Source of the DNA: RGIG3528 sp045629005
GTDB lineage: Bacteria > Bacillota > Clostridia > Lachnospirales > Lachnospiraceae
Assembly: GCA_045629005.1 (NCBI GenBank)
Contig: JAZQQJ010000057.1
Coordinates: forward strand, 1-29,496
Length of the DNA: 29,496 nucleotides
Direction: 5' to 3'
Shown here: positions 6,918 to 14,375 of the stretch, piece after piece
Layout: each line of letters opens with the position of its first letter
Numbering within the stretch: position 1 is the first letter of the stretch
The notes under the pieces: model-generated
The model's database searches: none
The model's input: the letters and a program-made list of their open reading frames with translations, nothing else
What the model was told of the DNA's origin: nothing
Translations under genes and position numbers: made by a program

Positions 6918-9900
6918 TTATTCCTCGATGCCGTCTTTTTCGGTATCCAAATCGTCAATATCAAAATCGCCGTAGCCGTCCTCGTCCTCGTAATCGCCGG
7001 GCTCAAGTACGTTGCCTTCTGCATCCTGCATGATATATCCGTTGTTCTGGAAACCTTCCTCATAGCTGTAGGAATTGTTCTGGTCATCAATATCGGTATA
7101 ATCACCGCCGCCGTCGTACGTCGGAGGCTCATTCATAACGACCTCATTACCGTTCTCATCGAGAACCGTAACATCAAGAGCGAGTGACTGAAGTTCCTTA
7201 AGGAGAACCTTGAAGGACTCAGGAATACCGGGCTCTGCAATGTTCTGGCCCTTCATGATAGCTTCGCAAGTCTTATCACGTCCCTGGATATCATCGGACT
7301 TAACCGTAAGGATTTCCTGAAGAACATGAGCAGCGCCGTATGCTTCGAGAGCCCAAACTTCCATTTCTCCGAAACGCTGGCCACCAAACTGTGCTTTACC
7401 ACCGAGAGGCTGCTGTGTAACCATTGAATACTTACCTGTTGAACGAGCATGAATCTTATCGTCAACAAGGTGATGGAGCTTAAGATAATGCATGAATCCG
7501 ATTGTAACAGGAGAATCGAACTCTTCACCTGTACGACCGTCACGAAGCTGAACCTTACCGTCTGCCTTAATCGGAACGCCTCTCCAATCAGCTCTGCTGT
7601 CGAGATGTGAACCGAGTTCATCAAGAACTTCAGGTGAAAGTTCCTTCTTGTGGAGGTCTGTGAAAGTATCCTTTACAGGATAAGGCTCGCCTTCATGCTC
7701 GGCACTTGACTCCCATTTTTCTTTCCATTCTTTAAGCTCTGCCTTGTCCCAAGGAAGATTTGCATAATCGTTGGCAAGCTTGAGAGCTTCTGTGATATCT
7801 TCCTCCTTTGCGCCATCAAAGATAGGTGTTGAAATGTTGACGCCGAGGATCTTTGCTGCAAGTGAAAGATGTGTCTCGAGAACCTGACCGATGTTCATAC
7901 GGGAAGGAACGCCGAGAGGGTTAAGTACGATGTCGAGAGGACGTCCGTTAGGAAGGAAAGGCATATCTTCAACAGGAAGTACACGTGAAACTACACCCTT
8001 ATTACCATGACGGCCGGCCATCTTATCACCAACCTGGATCTTTCTCTTCTGTGCGATGTATACACGAACTGACTCGTTAACTCCCGGAGGAAGCTCATCG
8101 CCGTCTTCTCTTCTGAATACCTTTGTATCAACGATGATACCGAACTCACCGTGAGGTACTTCGAGAGATGTATTTCTAACTTCTCTTGCCTTCTCACCGA
8201 AGATGGCACGAAGAAGTCTTTCTTCAGGTGTAAGGTCTGTTTCTCCCTTAGGAGTAACCTTACCTACAAGGATATCACCGGCACGAACTTCTGCACCGAT
8301 ACGGATGATACCGCGCTCGTCGAGATCCTTAAGAGCATCGTCACCAACACCGGGAACATCTCTTGTAATCTCTTCGGGACCGAGCTTTGTATCACGTGCT
8401 TCGGACTCGTACTCTTCGATATGTACGGATGTGTAAACATCCTGCTGTACAAGACGCTCTGAAAGGAGAACAGCATCCTCGTAGTTGTAACCTTCCCATG
8501 TCATGAAGCCGATGAGAGGGTTCTTACCGAGTGCAAGCTCACCGTTTGCTGTGGAAGCACCGTCAGCGATAACCTGGCCGCTTACAACCTTCTCGCCCTT
8601 TGAAACGATAGGACGCTGGTTGATACATGTGCCCTGGTTGCTTCTTGCAAACTTTGTAAGCTTAAATACCTTTGTTTCCTTATCTTTTGTCTTAATTACG
8701 ATTTCACTGGATGTTGCTGATTCAACTGTACCATCAACATCTGTTGTGAGACATGAACCTGAGTCAACAGCTGCCTTTACGCCGATACCCGTATCAATAA
8801 CGGGTGCCTCGGTGAAAAGAAGCGGAACTGCCTGACGCTGCATGTTGGAACCCATGAGGGCACGTGTACAGTCGTCGTTCTGAAGGAAAGGAATCATAGC
8901 TGTAGCAACGGAGAATACCATCTTCGGAGATACGTCCATGAAGTCAATCTTTCTCTTCTCGTATGCGGATGTCTCATCTCTGTAACGTCCGGATACGTTA
9001 TTGTTAATGAAGTAGCCGTTCTCGTCGAGAGGCTCGTTAGCCTGTGCAACAACGTAGCGGTCTTCCTCATCTGCTGTGAGGTAAACTACTTCATCTGTAA
9101 CTCTGGGATTAAGCGGATCTGTCTTGTCTGTCTTTCTGTAAGGTGCCTCAACAAAACCGTACTGGTTGATTCTTGCATAGGATGCAAGAGAGTTGATAAG
9201 ACCGATGTTAGGACCTTCAGGAGTCTCGATAGGACACATTCTGCCGTAGTGGGTGTAGTGAACGTCTCGAACTTCGAAGGATGCACGATCTCTGGAGAGA
9301 CCGCCGGGACCAAGTGCGGAAAGACGACGCTTGTTTGTAAGCTCTGAAAGAGGGTTATTCTGATCCATGAACTGTGAGAGCTGTGATGAACCGAAGAACT
9401 CCTTAACAGCAGCCGTAACAGGCTTAATGTTGATGAGGGACTGTGCAGAAACCTGCTCAGGGCCCTGTGTTGTCATTCTTTCACGAACAACACGCTCCAT
9501 ACGTGAAATACCGATACGGTACTGGTTCTGGAGAAGCTCGCCGACAGCACGGATACGACGGTTTCCGAGGTGATCGATATCGTCGTTGTTGCCTACGCCT
9601 GCTTCAAGGTGCATGTTGTAGTTGATGGAAGCAAGAATATCTTCCTTTGTAATATGCTTGGGAATAAGCTCTGAAACGCTCTTCTTAATCTGCTCGTAAA
9701 GCTCGTCCATATCGCCACCGAACTCCTCAAGGAGCTCACGAAGCTTAGGATAGTAAACAAGCTCGTCAATGCCGAGTTCTTCAGCATCGCAGCCATATGC
9801 ATTGATGTCAACCATGAGGTTGGAAAGAATACGAACGTGTCTTTCTTCTGTCTGTACGTCAAAGTAAGGAATAGCAGCATTCTGGATCTGATCTGCGATT

Positions 9901-10850
9901 TCCTCTGTGATTTCTGTACCTTCCTCAGCGATGATTTCACCTGTCTGAGGGTCGATAACATCTTCAGCAACCTTAAAGCCGAGTACACGGTTCTTTAAAG
10001 CAAGCTTTTTATTGAATTTATAACGTCCAACTTTAGCGAGGTCATAACGTCTGGGATCAAAGAACATTCCGTGAATGAGTGACTGAGCACTTTCAACTGC
10101 AAGAGGCTCACCCGGTCTCAGCTTTTTGTATAACTCTAACAGACCGGCTTCGAAGGAGTCGGTTGTATCTTTGCCAAATGTAGCTTCAAGCTTCGGCTCT
10201 TCACCGAAAAGCTCACGGATCTGCTGGTTTGTATTAAGACCCAATGCACGAATAAGTACTGTTACGGGAACCTTACGGTTTCTATCTACACGTGCCCAGA
10301 ATACATCGTTTGAGTCTGTCTCATACTCAATCCATGCACCACGGTTAGGGATAACCTGACATGAGTAGAGCTTCTTACCAAGCTTATCATGCTGGATATC
10401 GTAGTAAATGCCGGGGGAACGAACGAGCTGGCTGACGATAACTCTTTCTGCACCATTAATAATGAATGCGCCTGTCTTTGTCATCAGAGGAAGATCGCCC
10501 ATGAAAATGGGTGTAATGCTGCGGCTTCCGTCATCGGTACGGTAGAGCTCTACCATAACCTCAAGGGGAGCTGAATACGTAGCATCTCTTTCCTTGCACT
10601 CTTCGATGGTGTACTTCTTCTTGTCCTCGCAAAGTCGATAGCTTAAGAAAGAAAGTTCAAGATTGCCGGCATAGTCCTTAATAGGGGATATGTCGTCGAA
10701 AACTTCCTGAAGGCCCTTCTTAACGAACCAATCGTACGAATCCTTCTGAACTTCAATGAGATTCGGCATCTCAAGAACTTCTTTGGAATTCGAATAGCTC
10801 ATCCTGGTGCCCTTACCGACCTTGATTGGATGCATCCTGTTCTTTTCCAT
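6918..10850 (-). CDS. rpoB: DNA-directed RNA polymerase subunit beta
   Basis: The second-largest RNA polymerase subunit, 1310 residues from the chosen ATG (10850). That start gives MEKNRMHPIKVGKGTRMSYS and has GAGGTGA eight bases upstream; a frame open further upstream to 10952 would begin at the transcription start and is rejected. The rifampicin region reads GSSQLSQFMDQNNPLSELTN and then KRRLSALGPGGL: residue 506 is Asn where E. coli has His526, while the equivalents of Asp516 and Ser531 are unchanged. GDKMAGRHGNKGV and LNPLGVPSRMNIGQVLE are the usual conserved core motifs. The final ~65 residues form an acidic, Gly/Tyr/Asp-rich tail beyond the normal C-terminus. The gene has its own promoter and is followed at once by rpoC. 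Confidence 0.99.
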   Translation of the reverse strand: MEKNRMHPIKVGKGTRMSYSNSKEVLEMPNLIEVQKDSYDWFVKKGLQEVFDDISPIKDYAGNLELSFLSYRLCEDKKKYTIEECKERDATYSAPLEVMVELYRTDDGSRSITPIFMGDLPLMTKTGAFIINGAERVIVSQLVRSPGIYYDIQHDKLGKKLYSCQVIPNRGAWIEYETDSNDVFWARVDRNRKVPVTVLIRALGLNTNQQIRELFGEEPKLEATFGKDTTDSFEAGLLELYKKLRPGEPLAVESAQSLIHGMFFDPRRYDLAKVGRYKFNKKLALKNRVLGFKVAEDVIDPQTGEIIAEEGTEITEEIADQIQNAAIPYFDVQTEERHVRILSNLMVDINAYGCDAEELGIDELVYYPKLRELLEEFGGDMDELYEQIKKSVSELIPKHITKEDILASINYNMHLEAGVGNNDDIDHLGNRRIRAVGELLQNQYRIGISRMERVVRERMTTQGPEQVSAQSLINIKPVTAAVKEFFGSSQLSQFMDQNNPLSELTNKRRLSALGPGGLSRDRASFEVRDVHYTHYGRMCPIETPEGPNIGLINSLASYARINQYGFVEAPYRKTDKTDPLNPRVTDEVVYLTADEEDRYVVAQANEPLDENGYFINNNVSGRYRDETSAYEKRKIDFMDVSPKMVFSVATAMIPFLQNDDCTRALMGSNMQRQAVPLLFTEAPVIDTGIGVKAAVDSGSCLTTDVDGTVESATSSEIVIKTKDKETKVFKLTKFARSNQGTCINQRPIVSKGEKVVSGQVIADGASTANGELALGKNPLIGFMTWEGYNYEDAVLLSERLVQQDVYTSVHIEEYESEARDTKLGPEEITRDVPGVGDDALKDLDERGIIRIGAEVRAGDILVGKVTPKGETDLTPEERLLRAIFGEKAREVRNTSLEVPHGEFGIIVDTKVFRREDGDELPPGVNESVRVYIAQKRKIQVGDKMAGRHGNKGVVSRVLPVEDMPFLPNGRPLDIVLNPLGVPSRMNIGQVLETHLSLAAKILGVNISTPIFDGAKEEDITEALKLANDYANLPWDKAELKEWKEKWESSAEHEGEPYPVKDTFTDLHKKELSPEVLDELGSHLDSRADWRGVPIKADGKVQLRDGRTGEEFDSPVTIGFMHYLKLHHLVDDKIHARSTGKYSMVTQQPLGGKAQFGGQRFGEMEVWALEAYGAAHVLQEILTVKSDDIQGRDKTCEAIMKGQNIAEPGIPESFKVLLKELQSLALDVTVLDENGNEVVMNEPPTYDGGGDYTDIDDQNNSYSYEEGFQNNGYIMQDAEGNVLEPGDYEDEDGYGDFDIDDLDTEKDGIEE
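9333..9335 (-). other. AAC codon (Asn506) at the E. coli RpoB His526 position
   Basis: Within the rifampicin pocket the frame reads Glu-Leu-Thr-Asn-Lys-Arg-Arg-Leu-Ser-Ala-Leu-Gly, against Glu-Ile-Thr-His-Lys-Arg-Arg-Ile-Ser-Ala-Leu-Gly in E. coli. Substitution of this His is a known route to rifamycin resistance. Here Asn may be the natural state of the lineage or a selected change. Confidence 0.85.
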
Positions 10851-10957
10851 TGACAATTTCACCTCGTTATAAATTTTTCGAAAAAGGCTTTTCTTTCGCT
10901 CATTTCTGTGGTATAATGGGCATAGTAACCCCATTAACCCACAATAGAGCATTGTCT

Positions 10958-10986
10958 ATAGTAACACACCAGTTTTCAAGAGTCAA
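10958..10986 (-). promoter_or_regulatory. rpoBC promoter (housekeeping sigma type)
   Basis: On the minus strand TTGACT (10986-10981), a 17-base spacer and TACTAT (10963-10958). Initiation would be near 10951, about 100 bases before the rpoB ATG. Upstream lie AAAAA and a nine-A tract that resemble an UP element. It gives rpoBC a source of transcription independent of rplJL. Confidence 0.85.
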
Positions 10987-11168
10987 GAGAGATTTTTCAG
11001 CTCTTGATTATTTTTTTTTAATAAAATATATCCAAATTTGGAACACCTGATTTGACATAAAAAGAGGAAGTAAAAAAACGAGTATTAAAAAACAAATTAG
11101 GAGAACATAGTTTGGAATTATACCCGGTTCAAAAGGCAATGAATGGCTGCCCCGGCCGGGTAGTTAGG

Positions 11169-11226
11169 TGCGGTTGGTTGCTCAGCCGGTAGATGGATGC
11201 GGTTAGTTGCTCAGCCGGTAGATGGA
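11169..11226. repeat. 29-bp direct repeat, two copies plus a decayed third
   Basis: TGCGGTTGGTTGCTCAGCCG at 11169 recurs at 11198 with one difference (TTAG for TTGG), both followed by GTAGATGGA; the period is 29. A partial, diverged copy (CCCGGCCGGGTAGTTAGG) lies just upstream. Confidence 0.8.
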
Positions 11227-11244
11227 GTAGACGTAAGGTTTAAC

Positions 11245-11325
11245 GTAGCATGTGGCGCGCAGTCAGTCAATGGAACCCCTTCGGGGCGCTTTGCGCCCAT
11301 TGACAGACTGCGCGTCGCATGCTAC
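11245..11325. repeat. 81-bp quasi-palindrome with two inner hairpins
   Basis: Outer arms 11245-11273 and 11297-11325 (GTAGCATG...CAATGG against CCATTG...CATGCTAC) pair over 29 positions with three mismatches. The interior holds CCCC-TTC-GGGG and GGCGC-TTT-GCGCC. The whole can fold as a cruciform or a three-way RNA junction. Confidence 0.85.
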
Positions 11326-11328
11326 TGG

Positions 11329-11364
11329 GTAACCAAGGGGAATTAAGAATTCCCCTGGTAACCA
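11329..11364. repeat. Hairpin with AGGGGAATT / AATTCCCCT arms
   Basis: AGGGGAATT-AAG-AATTCCCCT is a perfect 9-bp stem flanked by ACCA and GGT, which extend it past one bulge; GGTAACC also flanks both sides. There is no T-tract, so it is not an evident terminator. Confidence 0.7.
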
Positions 11365-11379
11365 CCGGGGATACCTAAG

Positions 11380-11805
11380 ATAATTACAGAAAACAGCGAA
11401 AACAAGCCAAATATGTAACCTTACGCCCGGGTAAGCGTGAAAATGTTACAGAAAACGCGGAAAACATGCCAAATATGTAACCTTACGCCCGGGTAAGCGT
11501 GAAAATGTTACAGAAAACACGGAAAACAAGCCAAATATGTAACCTTACTCCCGGGTAAGCGTGAAAATGTTACAGAAAACACGGAAAACATGCCAAATAT
11601 GTAACTTTACGCCCGGGTAAGCGTGAAAAAGTTACAGAAAACGCGGAAAACATGCCAAATATGTAACCTTACGCCCGGGTAAGCGTGAAAATGTTACAGA
11701 AAACACGGAAAACAAGCCAAATATGTAACCTTACGCCCGGGTAAGCGTGAAAACATTACAGAAAACGCATAAAACAAGCCAAATATGTAACCTTACGCCC
11801 CGGAC
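11380..11805. repeat. 62-bp tandem repeat array, about 7 units
   Basis: ATATGTAA recurs at 11411, 11473, 11535, 11597, 11659, 11721 and 11783, a constant period of 62. Each unit has the outer pair TGTAAC...GTTACA and the inner pair CTTAC...GTAAG around CCCGGG, then GAAAACRCGGAAAACAWGCC. Units differ at few sites (ACATGCC/ACAAGCC, ACGCGG/ACACGG). The last unit is truncated after CTTACGCCC. There are no unique spacers, so this is not a CRISPR array. Confidence 0.93.
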
Positions 11806-11843
11806 AGGCGCTGGTGCCGGAAGATTTGATGTAGGTCTGTGTA

Positions 11844-11879
11844 AATAAAAAAACGCCCTGCATCTGTTCGATGCAGGGC
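11844..11879 (-). terminator. rplJL terminator
   Basis: Stem GCCCTGCATC (11855-11864) / GATGCAGGGC (11870-11879) with a five-base loop. In the minus direction it is followed by GTTTTTTTATTT. It lies 23 bases after the rplL stop and is strong enough to separate rplJL transcription from rpoBC. Confidence 0.93.
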
Positions 11880-11902
11880 ATTTGTTTCGAATGTTGTTGG
11901 AA

Positions 11903-12268
11903 TTACTTAAGAGTAACCTTTGCGCCAGCTTCTTCGAGTTTCTTCTTGAGCTCATCAGCTTCTGCCTTGGAAGCGCCCTCTTTGATTACCTTAGGAGCGG
12001 ACTCAACAAGAGCCTTTGCTTCGCCAAGACCAAGGCCTGTGATTTCACGAGCAACCTTGATAATCTTAATCTTAGCGTCAGCGGGAACTTCTGTAAGTTC
12101 TACGTCGAACTCTGTCTTCTCCTCAGCTGCCTCAGCAGGACCTGCTGCTGCAACTACAACGCCTGCTGCTGCAGATACGCCGAACTCTTCCTCGCAAGCC
12201 TTTACGAGATCGTTTAACTCTAATACTGTCATGCTCTTAATAGCATCGATAAATTCCTGTGTTGTCAT
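11903..12268 (-). CDS. rplL: 50S ribosomal protein L7/L12
   Basis: The multimeric stalk protein that recruits translation GTPases, 121 residues from the ATG at 12268, where AGGAGG lies eight bases upstream. The N-terminal dimerisation helices MTTQEFIDAIKSMTVLELND are followed by an Ala/Gly/Val-rich hinge (about 35-50) and the globular C-terminal domain with KIKIIKVAREITGLGLGEAK and EEAGAKVTLK at the end. An upstream extension of the frame to 12463 overlaps rplJ and is not used. It lies 52 bases after rplJ and is followed by a strong terminator. Confidence 0.98.
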   Translation of the reverse strand: MTTQEFIDAIKSMTVLELNDLVKACEEEFGVSAAAGVVVAAAGPAEAAEEKTEFDVELTEVPADAKIKIIKVAREITGLGLGEAKALVESAPKVIKEGASKAEADELKKKLEEAGAKVTLK

Positions 12269-12320
12269 TATTATTTTCCTCCTGTGAAAAATATAAACTG
12301 TGTACGCCGCTGTATAACTA

Positions 12321-12815
12321 TTATGCAGCAGGCTGATCCTTCTCTGCAATCTGCTTGAGTACTCTTGCAAGATTTGTGATAGGGGACTGAAGGCTGCCAA
12401 GAAGCTTGGAGATAAGTGTATCTCTGCCGGGAATGTTTGCGATAACCTGGATTCCCTTTTCATCGTAGAATGTACCTTCTACAACGCCAGCCTTGAATGT
12501 GAGTGCCTCGATGTCTTTTACATACTTAGCGATGATTCTTGCGGGTGCTGTGCAGTCATCCATACCGAATGCAACTGCGCTGGGTCCGTCAAGAACGCCG
12601 TCAAGCTGTGCGAAATCTGTGCCCTCGAATGCGCGCTTAAGGTATGTGTTCTTGTATACCTTGTAAACAACGCCGGCCTCACGAAGCTCTTTACGAAGCT
12701 TTGTGTCCTGCTCAACGGTAAGACCACGGTAGTCAACGATAACTGCTGAAGAAGCCTTGTCAACGTAGCTCTTAATCTCATCGATGATGGGTGCCTTGAT
12801 TTCAACTTTTGCCAT
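12321..12815 (-). CDS. rplJ: 50S ribosomal protein L10
   Basis: The 164-residue stalk-base protein that anchors L7/L12 dimers to 23S rRNA. It begins MAKVEIKAPIIDEIKSYVDK and contains SSAVIVDYRGLTVEQDTKLR and YKNTYLKRAF. The C-terminal helix ending ARVLKQIAEKDQPAA is the L12-binding segment. AGGAGG is eight bases upstream of the ATG. The gene is preceded by a long leader with the L10-binding motif and an attenuator, the known autoregulation by the L10(L12)4 complex. Confidence 0.98.
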   Translation of the reverse strand: MAKVEIKAPIIDEIKSYVDKASSAVIVDYRGLTVEQDTKLRKELREAGVVYKVYKNTYLKRAFEGTDFAQLDGVLDGPSAVAFGMDDCTAPARIIAKYVKDIEALTFKAGVVEGTFYDEKGIQVIANIPGRDTLISKLLGSLQSPITNLARVLKQIAEKDQPAA

Positions 12816-12860
12816 TTGTGTTACCTCCTGTTTAGATTTTTTGCGGTTTCCCTTTTATAG

Positions 12861-12896
12861 AAAAAGAAAAACTGCTAACCCGAAACGGAAAGCAGT
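12861..12896 (-). terminator. Attenuator in the rplJL leader
   Basis: ACTGCT (12871-12876) pairs with AGCAGT (12891-12896), with an inner CCCG/CGG, and on the minus strand is followed by TTTTTCTTTTTC. It sits after the L10-binding motif and before the rplJ ribosome binding site, as expected for L10-controlled premature termination. Confidence 0.8.
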
Positions 12897-12917
12897 CTGA
12901 ATAATCGTATTCATGCT

Positions 12918-12997
12918 TTACCTCGGCGGGCGTCCTTACGGAACTTACGGTCTTTGTCCAAAACAAGTTTTGGGACAAGTACCACCTGCTGTCTCAG
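12918..12997 (-). ncRNA. L10 ribosomal protein leader
   Basis: The minus strand carries GACAGCAGGTG (about 12993-12983) and, ~55 bases on, CGCCCGCCGAGGT (about 12932-12920), the two conserved strands of the Firmicute L10 leader. Between them is a hairpin of TTGTCC/GGACAA plus AAAA/TTTT (12954-12978). Binding of L10 or L10(L12)4 here is established for the family and represses rplJL. Confidence 0.85.
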
Positions 12998-13016
12998 GAA
13001 ATTTATAACATGCACT

Positions 13017-13075
13017 GCGTTATGGATAAAATCCACAACGCGATGCATTTTATAACAAATTTATTGGTTTGTCAA
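13017..13075 (-). promoter_or_regulatory. rplJL promoter and 5'-terminal hairpin
   Basis: On the minus strand TTGACA (13075-13070), a 17-base spacer and TAAAAT (13052-13047) put the transcript start near 13040. The first transcribed bases form a stem GCGTT-G-TGGAT / ATCCA-T-AACGC (13041-13017) with a TTT loop, which could protect the 5' end. The leader to rplJ is about 225 nt. Confidence 0.85.
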
Positions 13076-13100
13076 CCATCTTTTAAGTCAGCTTTTAGCT

Positions 13101-13793
13101 TTATGAAAGCTTAGCAGCGTTAACCTTGACTCCGGGACCCATTGTAGCAGCGATTGTAACGCTCTTAAGGTATGTTCCCTTTGCGGTAGCCGGCTTAGCC
13201 TTGATGATTGCGCCCATAAGCGTCTGGAAGTTGTCTGCGAGCTGTTGCTCTGTGAAGGAAGCCTTTCCTACAGGTACATGGATGATGTTAGCCTTATCAA
13301 GTCTGTACTCAACCTTACCTGCTTTAATATCTGCAATTGCCTGAGCAACGTTCATTGTAACTGTGCCGGCCTTCGGGTTAGGCATAAGTCCCTTAGGACC
13401 GAGAACCTTACCAAGACGACCAACAACGCCCATCATGTCGGGTGTAGCAACTACTACGTCGAAATCAAGCCAACCGTCATTCTGAATCTTCGGAATGAGC
13501 TCGTCGCCGCCAACGTAATCAGCACCTGCATTTGTAGCCTCGTTTACCTTTTCGCCCTTAGCGAAAACAAGTACACGAACAGTCTTACCTGTTCCGTGAG
13601 GGAGAACGACTGCACCACGAACCTGCTGGTCTGCATGACGTCCGTCAACGCCAAGTCTTACGTGGCACTCGATTGTCTCATCGAACTTTGCAACTGCACT
13701 TTTCTTAACAATGCTTACTGCCTCAGCAACATCGTACTGCTGGGACTTATCGTAAGCTTTTATAATTTCATTATATTTCTTTCCTCTTTTCAT
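13101..13793 (-). CDS. rplA: 50S ribosomal protein L1
   Basis: A 230-residue protein of the mobile L1 stalk and, in many bacteria, a translational repressor of its own operon. It begins MKRGKKYNEIIKAYDKSQQY. Domain I has FDETIECHVRLGVDGRHADQ, and the RNA-binding core has VVATPDMMGVVGRLGKVLGP followed by KGLMPNPKAGTVT. GGAGG precedes the ATG by seven bases. It is 71 bases after rplK, and that gap contains one of two similar structured leaders. There is no clear terminator downstream, so some read-through into rplJL is possible. Confidence 0.98.
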   Translation of the reverse strand: MKRGKKYNEIIKAYDKSQQYDVAEAVSIVKKSAVAKFDETIECHVRLGVDGRHADQQVRGAVVLPHGTGKTVRVLVFAKGEKVNEATNAGADYVGGDELIPKIQNDGWLDFDVVVATPDMMGVVGRLGKVLGPKGLMPNPKAGTVTMNVAQAIADIKAGKVEYRLDKANIIHVPVGKASFTEQQLADNFQTLMGAIIKAKPATAKGTYLKSVTIAATMGPGVKVNAAKLS

Positions 13794-13800
13794 TTCTTAA

Positions 13801-13850
13801 CCTCCTGGTGGTAATCGCGGAGAATCGGTTTCCCGATATATCCTCCCACG
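13801..13850 (-). ncRNA. Structured leader upstream of rplA (candidate L1-type element, copy A)
   Basis: On the minus strand: GTGGGAGGA (13849-13841), TAT, a stem ATCGG-GAAA-CCGAT with a GNRA loop (13837-13824), T, CTCCG, then GATTACCACC and the rplA AGGAGG. GGAG can pair with CTCC and GTGG with CCAC, enclosing the hairpin. The same plan occurs before rplK. Confidence 0.6.
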
Positions 13851-13864
13851 TCATATTAGAATTC

Positions 13865-14293
13865 TTAGCCTTCGATTACTTCGATACCCATGCTTCTGGC
13901 TGTACCGGCAATCATCTTTGTAGCTGCCTCAAGGGAACCTGCGTTAAGATCGGGCATCTTAAGCTGAGCAATCTTCTCAACTTCGCTCTTCTTGATCTTA
14001 GCAACCTTATCCTTGTTAGGCTTGCCTGATGCTGTCTGGAGGTTGCATGCCTTCTTAAGAAGAACTGCAGCCGGGGGTGTCTTTGTAATGAAAGTAAAGC
14101 TTCTGTCGGCATAAACTGTAATAACTACAGGGATGATCATGCCGGCCTGGTCAGCTGTTCTTGCGTTGAACTCTTTTGTGAACTGAGGAATGTTTACACC
14201 GTGCTGACCGAGAGCAGGACCAACCGGAGGAGCCGGTGTTGCCTTTGCAGCAGGGATCTGTAACTTAATATAACCTTCAATTTTTTTAGCCAT
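13865..14293 (-). CDS. rplK: 50S ribosomal protein L11
   Basis: A 142-residue protein of the GTPase-associated centre that binds 23S rRNA and is required for RelA-type sensing. It begins MAKKIEGYIKLQIPAAKATP. The Pro-rich N-terminal PPVGPALGQHGVNIPQFTKE is the thiostrepton-site domain; the C-terminal rRNA-binding domain includes ATKMIAGTARSMGIEV. AGGAGG lies eight bases before the ATG. It follows nusG with an 82-base gap holding the second copy of the structured leader. Confidence 0.99.
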   Translation of the reverse strand: MAKKIEGYIKLQIPAAKATPAPPVGPALGQHGVNIPQFTKEFNARTADQAGMIIPVVITVYADRSFTFITKTPPAAVLLKKACNLQTASGKPNKDKVAKIKKSEVEKIAQLKMPDLNAGSLEAATKMIAGTARSMGIEVIEG

Positions 14294-14301
14294 TTTTATA
14301 T

Positions 14302-14352
14302 CCTCCTATTGTGGTATTATCGGAGTGCGACATTGATGTCTTTCCTCCCACT
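14302..14352 (-). ncRNA. Structured leader upstream of rplK (candidate L1-type element, copy B)
   Basis: On the minus strand: GTGGGAGGA (14351-14343), AA, a stem GACA-TCAA-TGTC, GCA, CTCCG, then ATAATACCAC and the rplK AGGAGG. The flanks match copy A nearly base for base, whereas the internal hairpin has a different sequence but the same position, as in a conserved RNA fold. Confidence 0.6.
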
Positions 14353-14375
14353 GTTTTCCGGGGCTATCCGAAAAA

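Larger units (their letters stand above)
10851..11853. other. Gene-free 1-kb repeat region between rplL and rpoB
   Basis: No credible coding frame exists on either strand. The content, from the rpoB end, is the rpoB leader and promoter (10851-10986), an AT-rich stretch to about 11110, 29-bp repeats (11169-11226), an 81-bp quasi-palindrome (11245-11325), a GGGGAATT hairpin (11329-11364), and the 62-bp array (about 11380-11800). In most Firmicutes the space between rplL and rpoB is shorter or carries a small gene. Confidence 0.75.

Noticed and set aside
10851..10952. 34-residue N-terminal extension of RpoB
   Set aside because: The upstream codon is at the predicted transcription start and lacks a ribosome binding site; the family begins at the ATG at 10850, which has GAGGTGA.
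10983..11019. Plus-strand terminator (TCAAGAG/CTCTTGA stem with T-run)
   Set aside because: No plus-strand transcript reaches it; the bases are better explained as the rpoB -35 region and its upstream A-tract.
11380..11805. CRISPR array
   Set aside because: The whole 62-bp period is conserved between units, with no unique spacers, no 23-50 bp repeat/spacer alternation and no cas genes.
12269..12463. N-terminal extension of L7/L12
   Set aside because: It overlaps rplJ; the canonical start MTTQEF has AGGAGG upstream.
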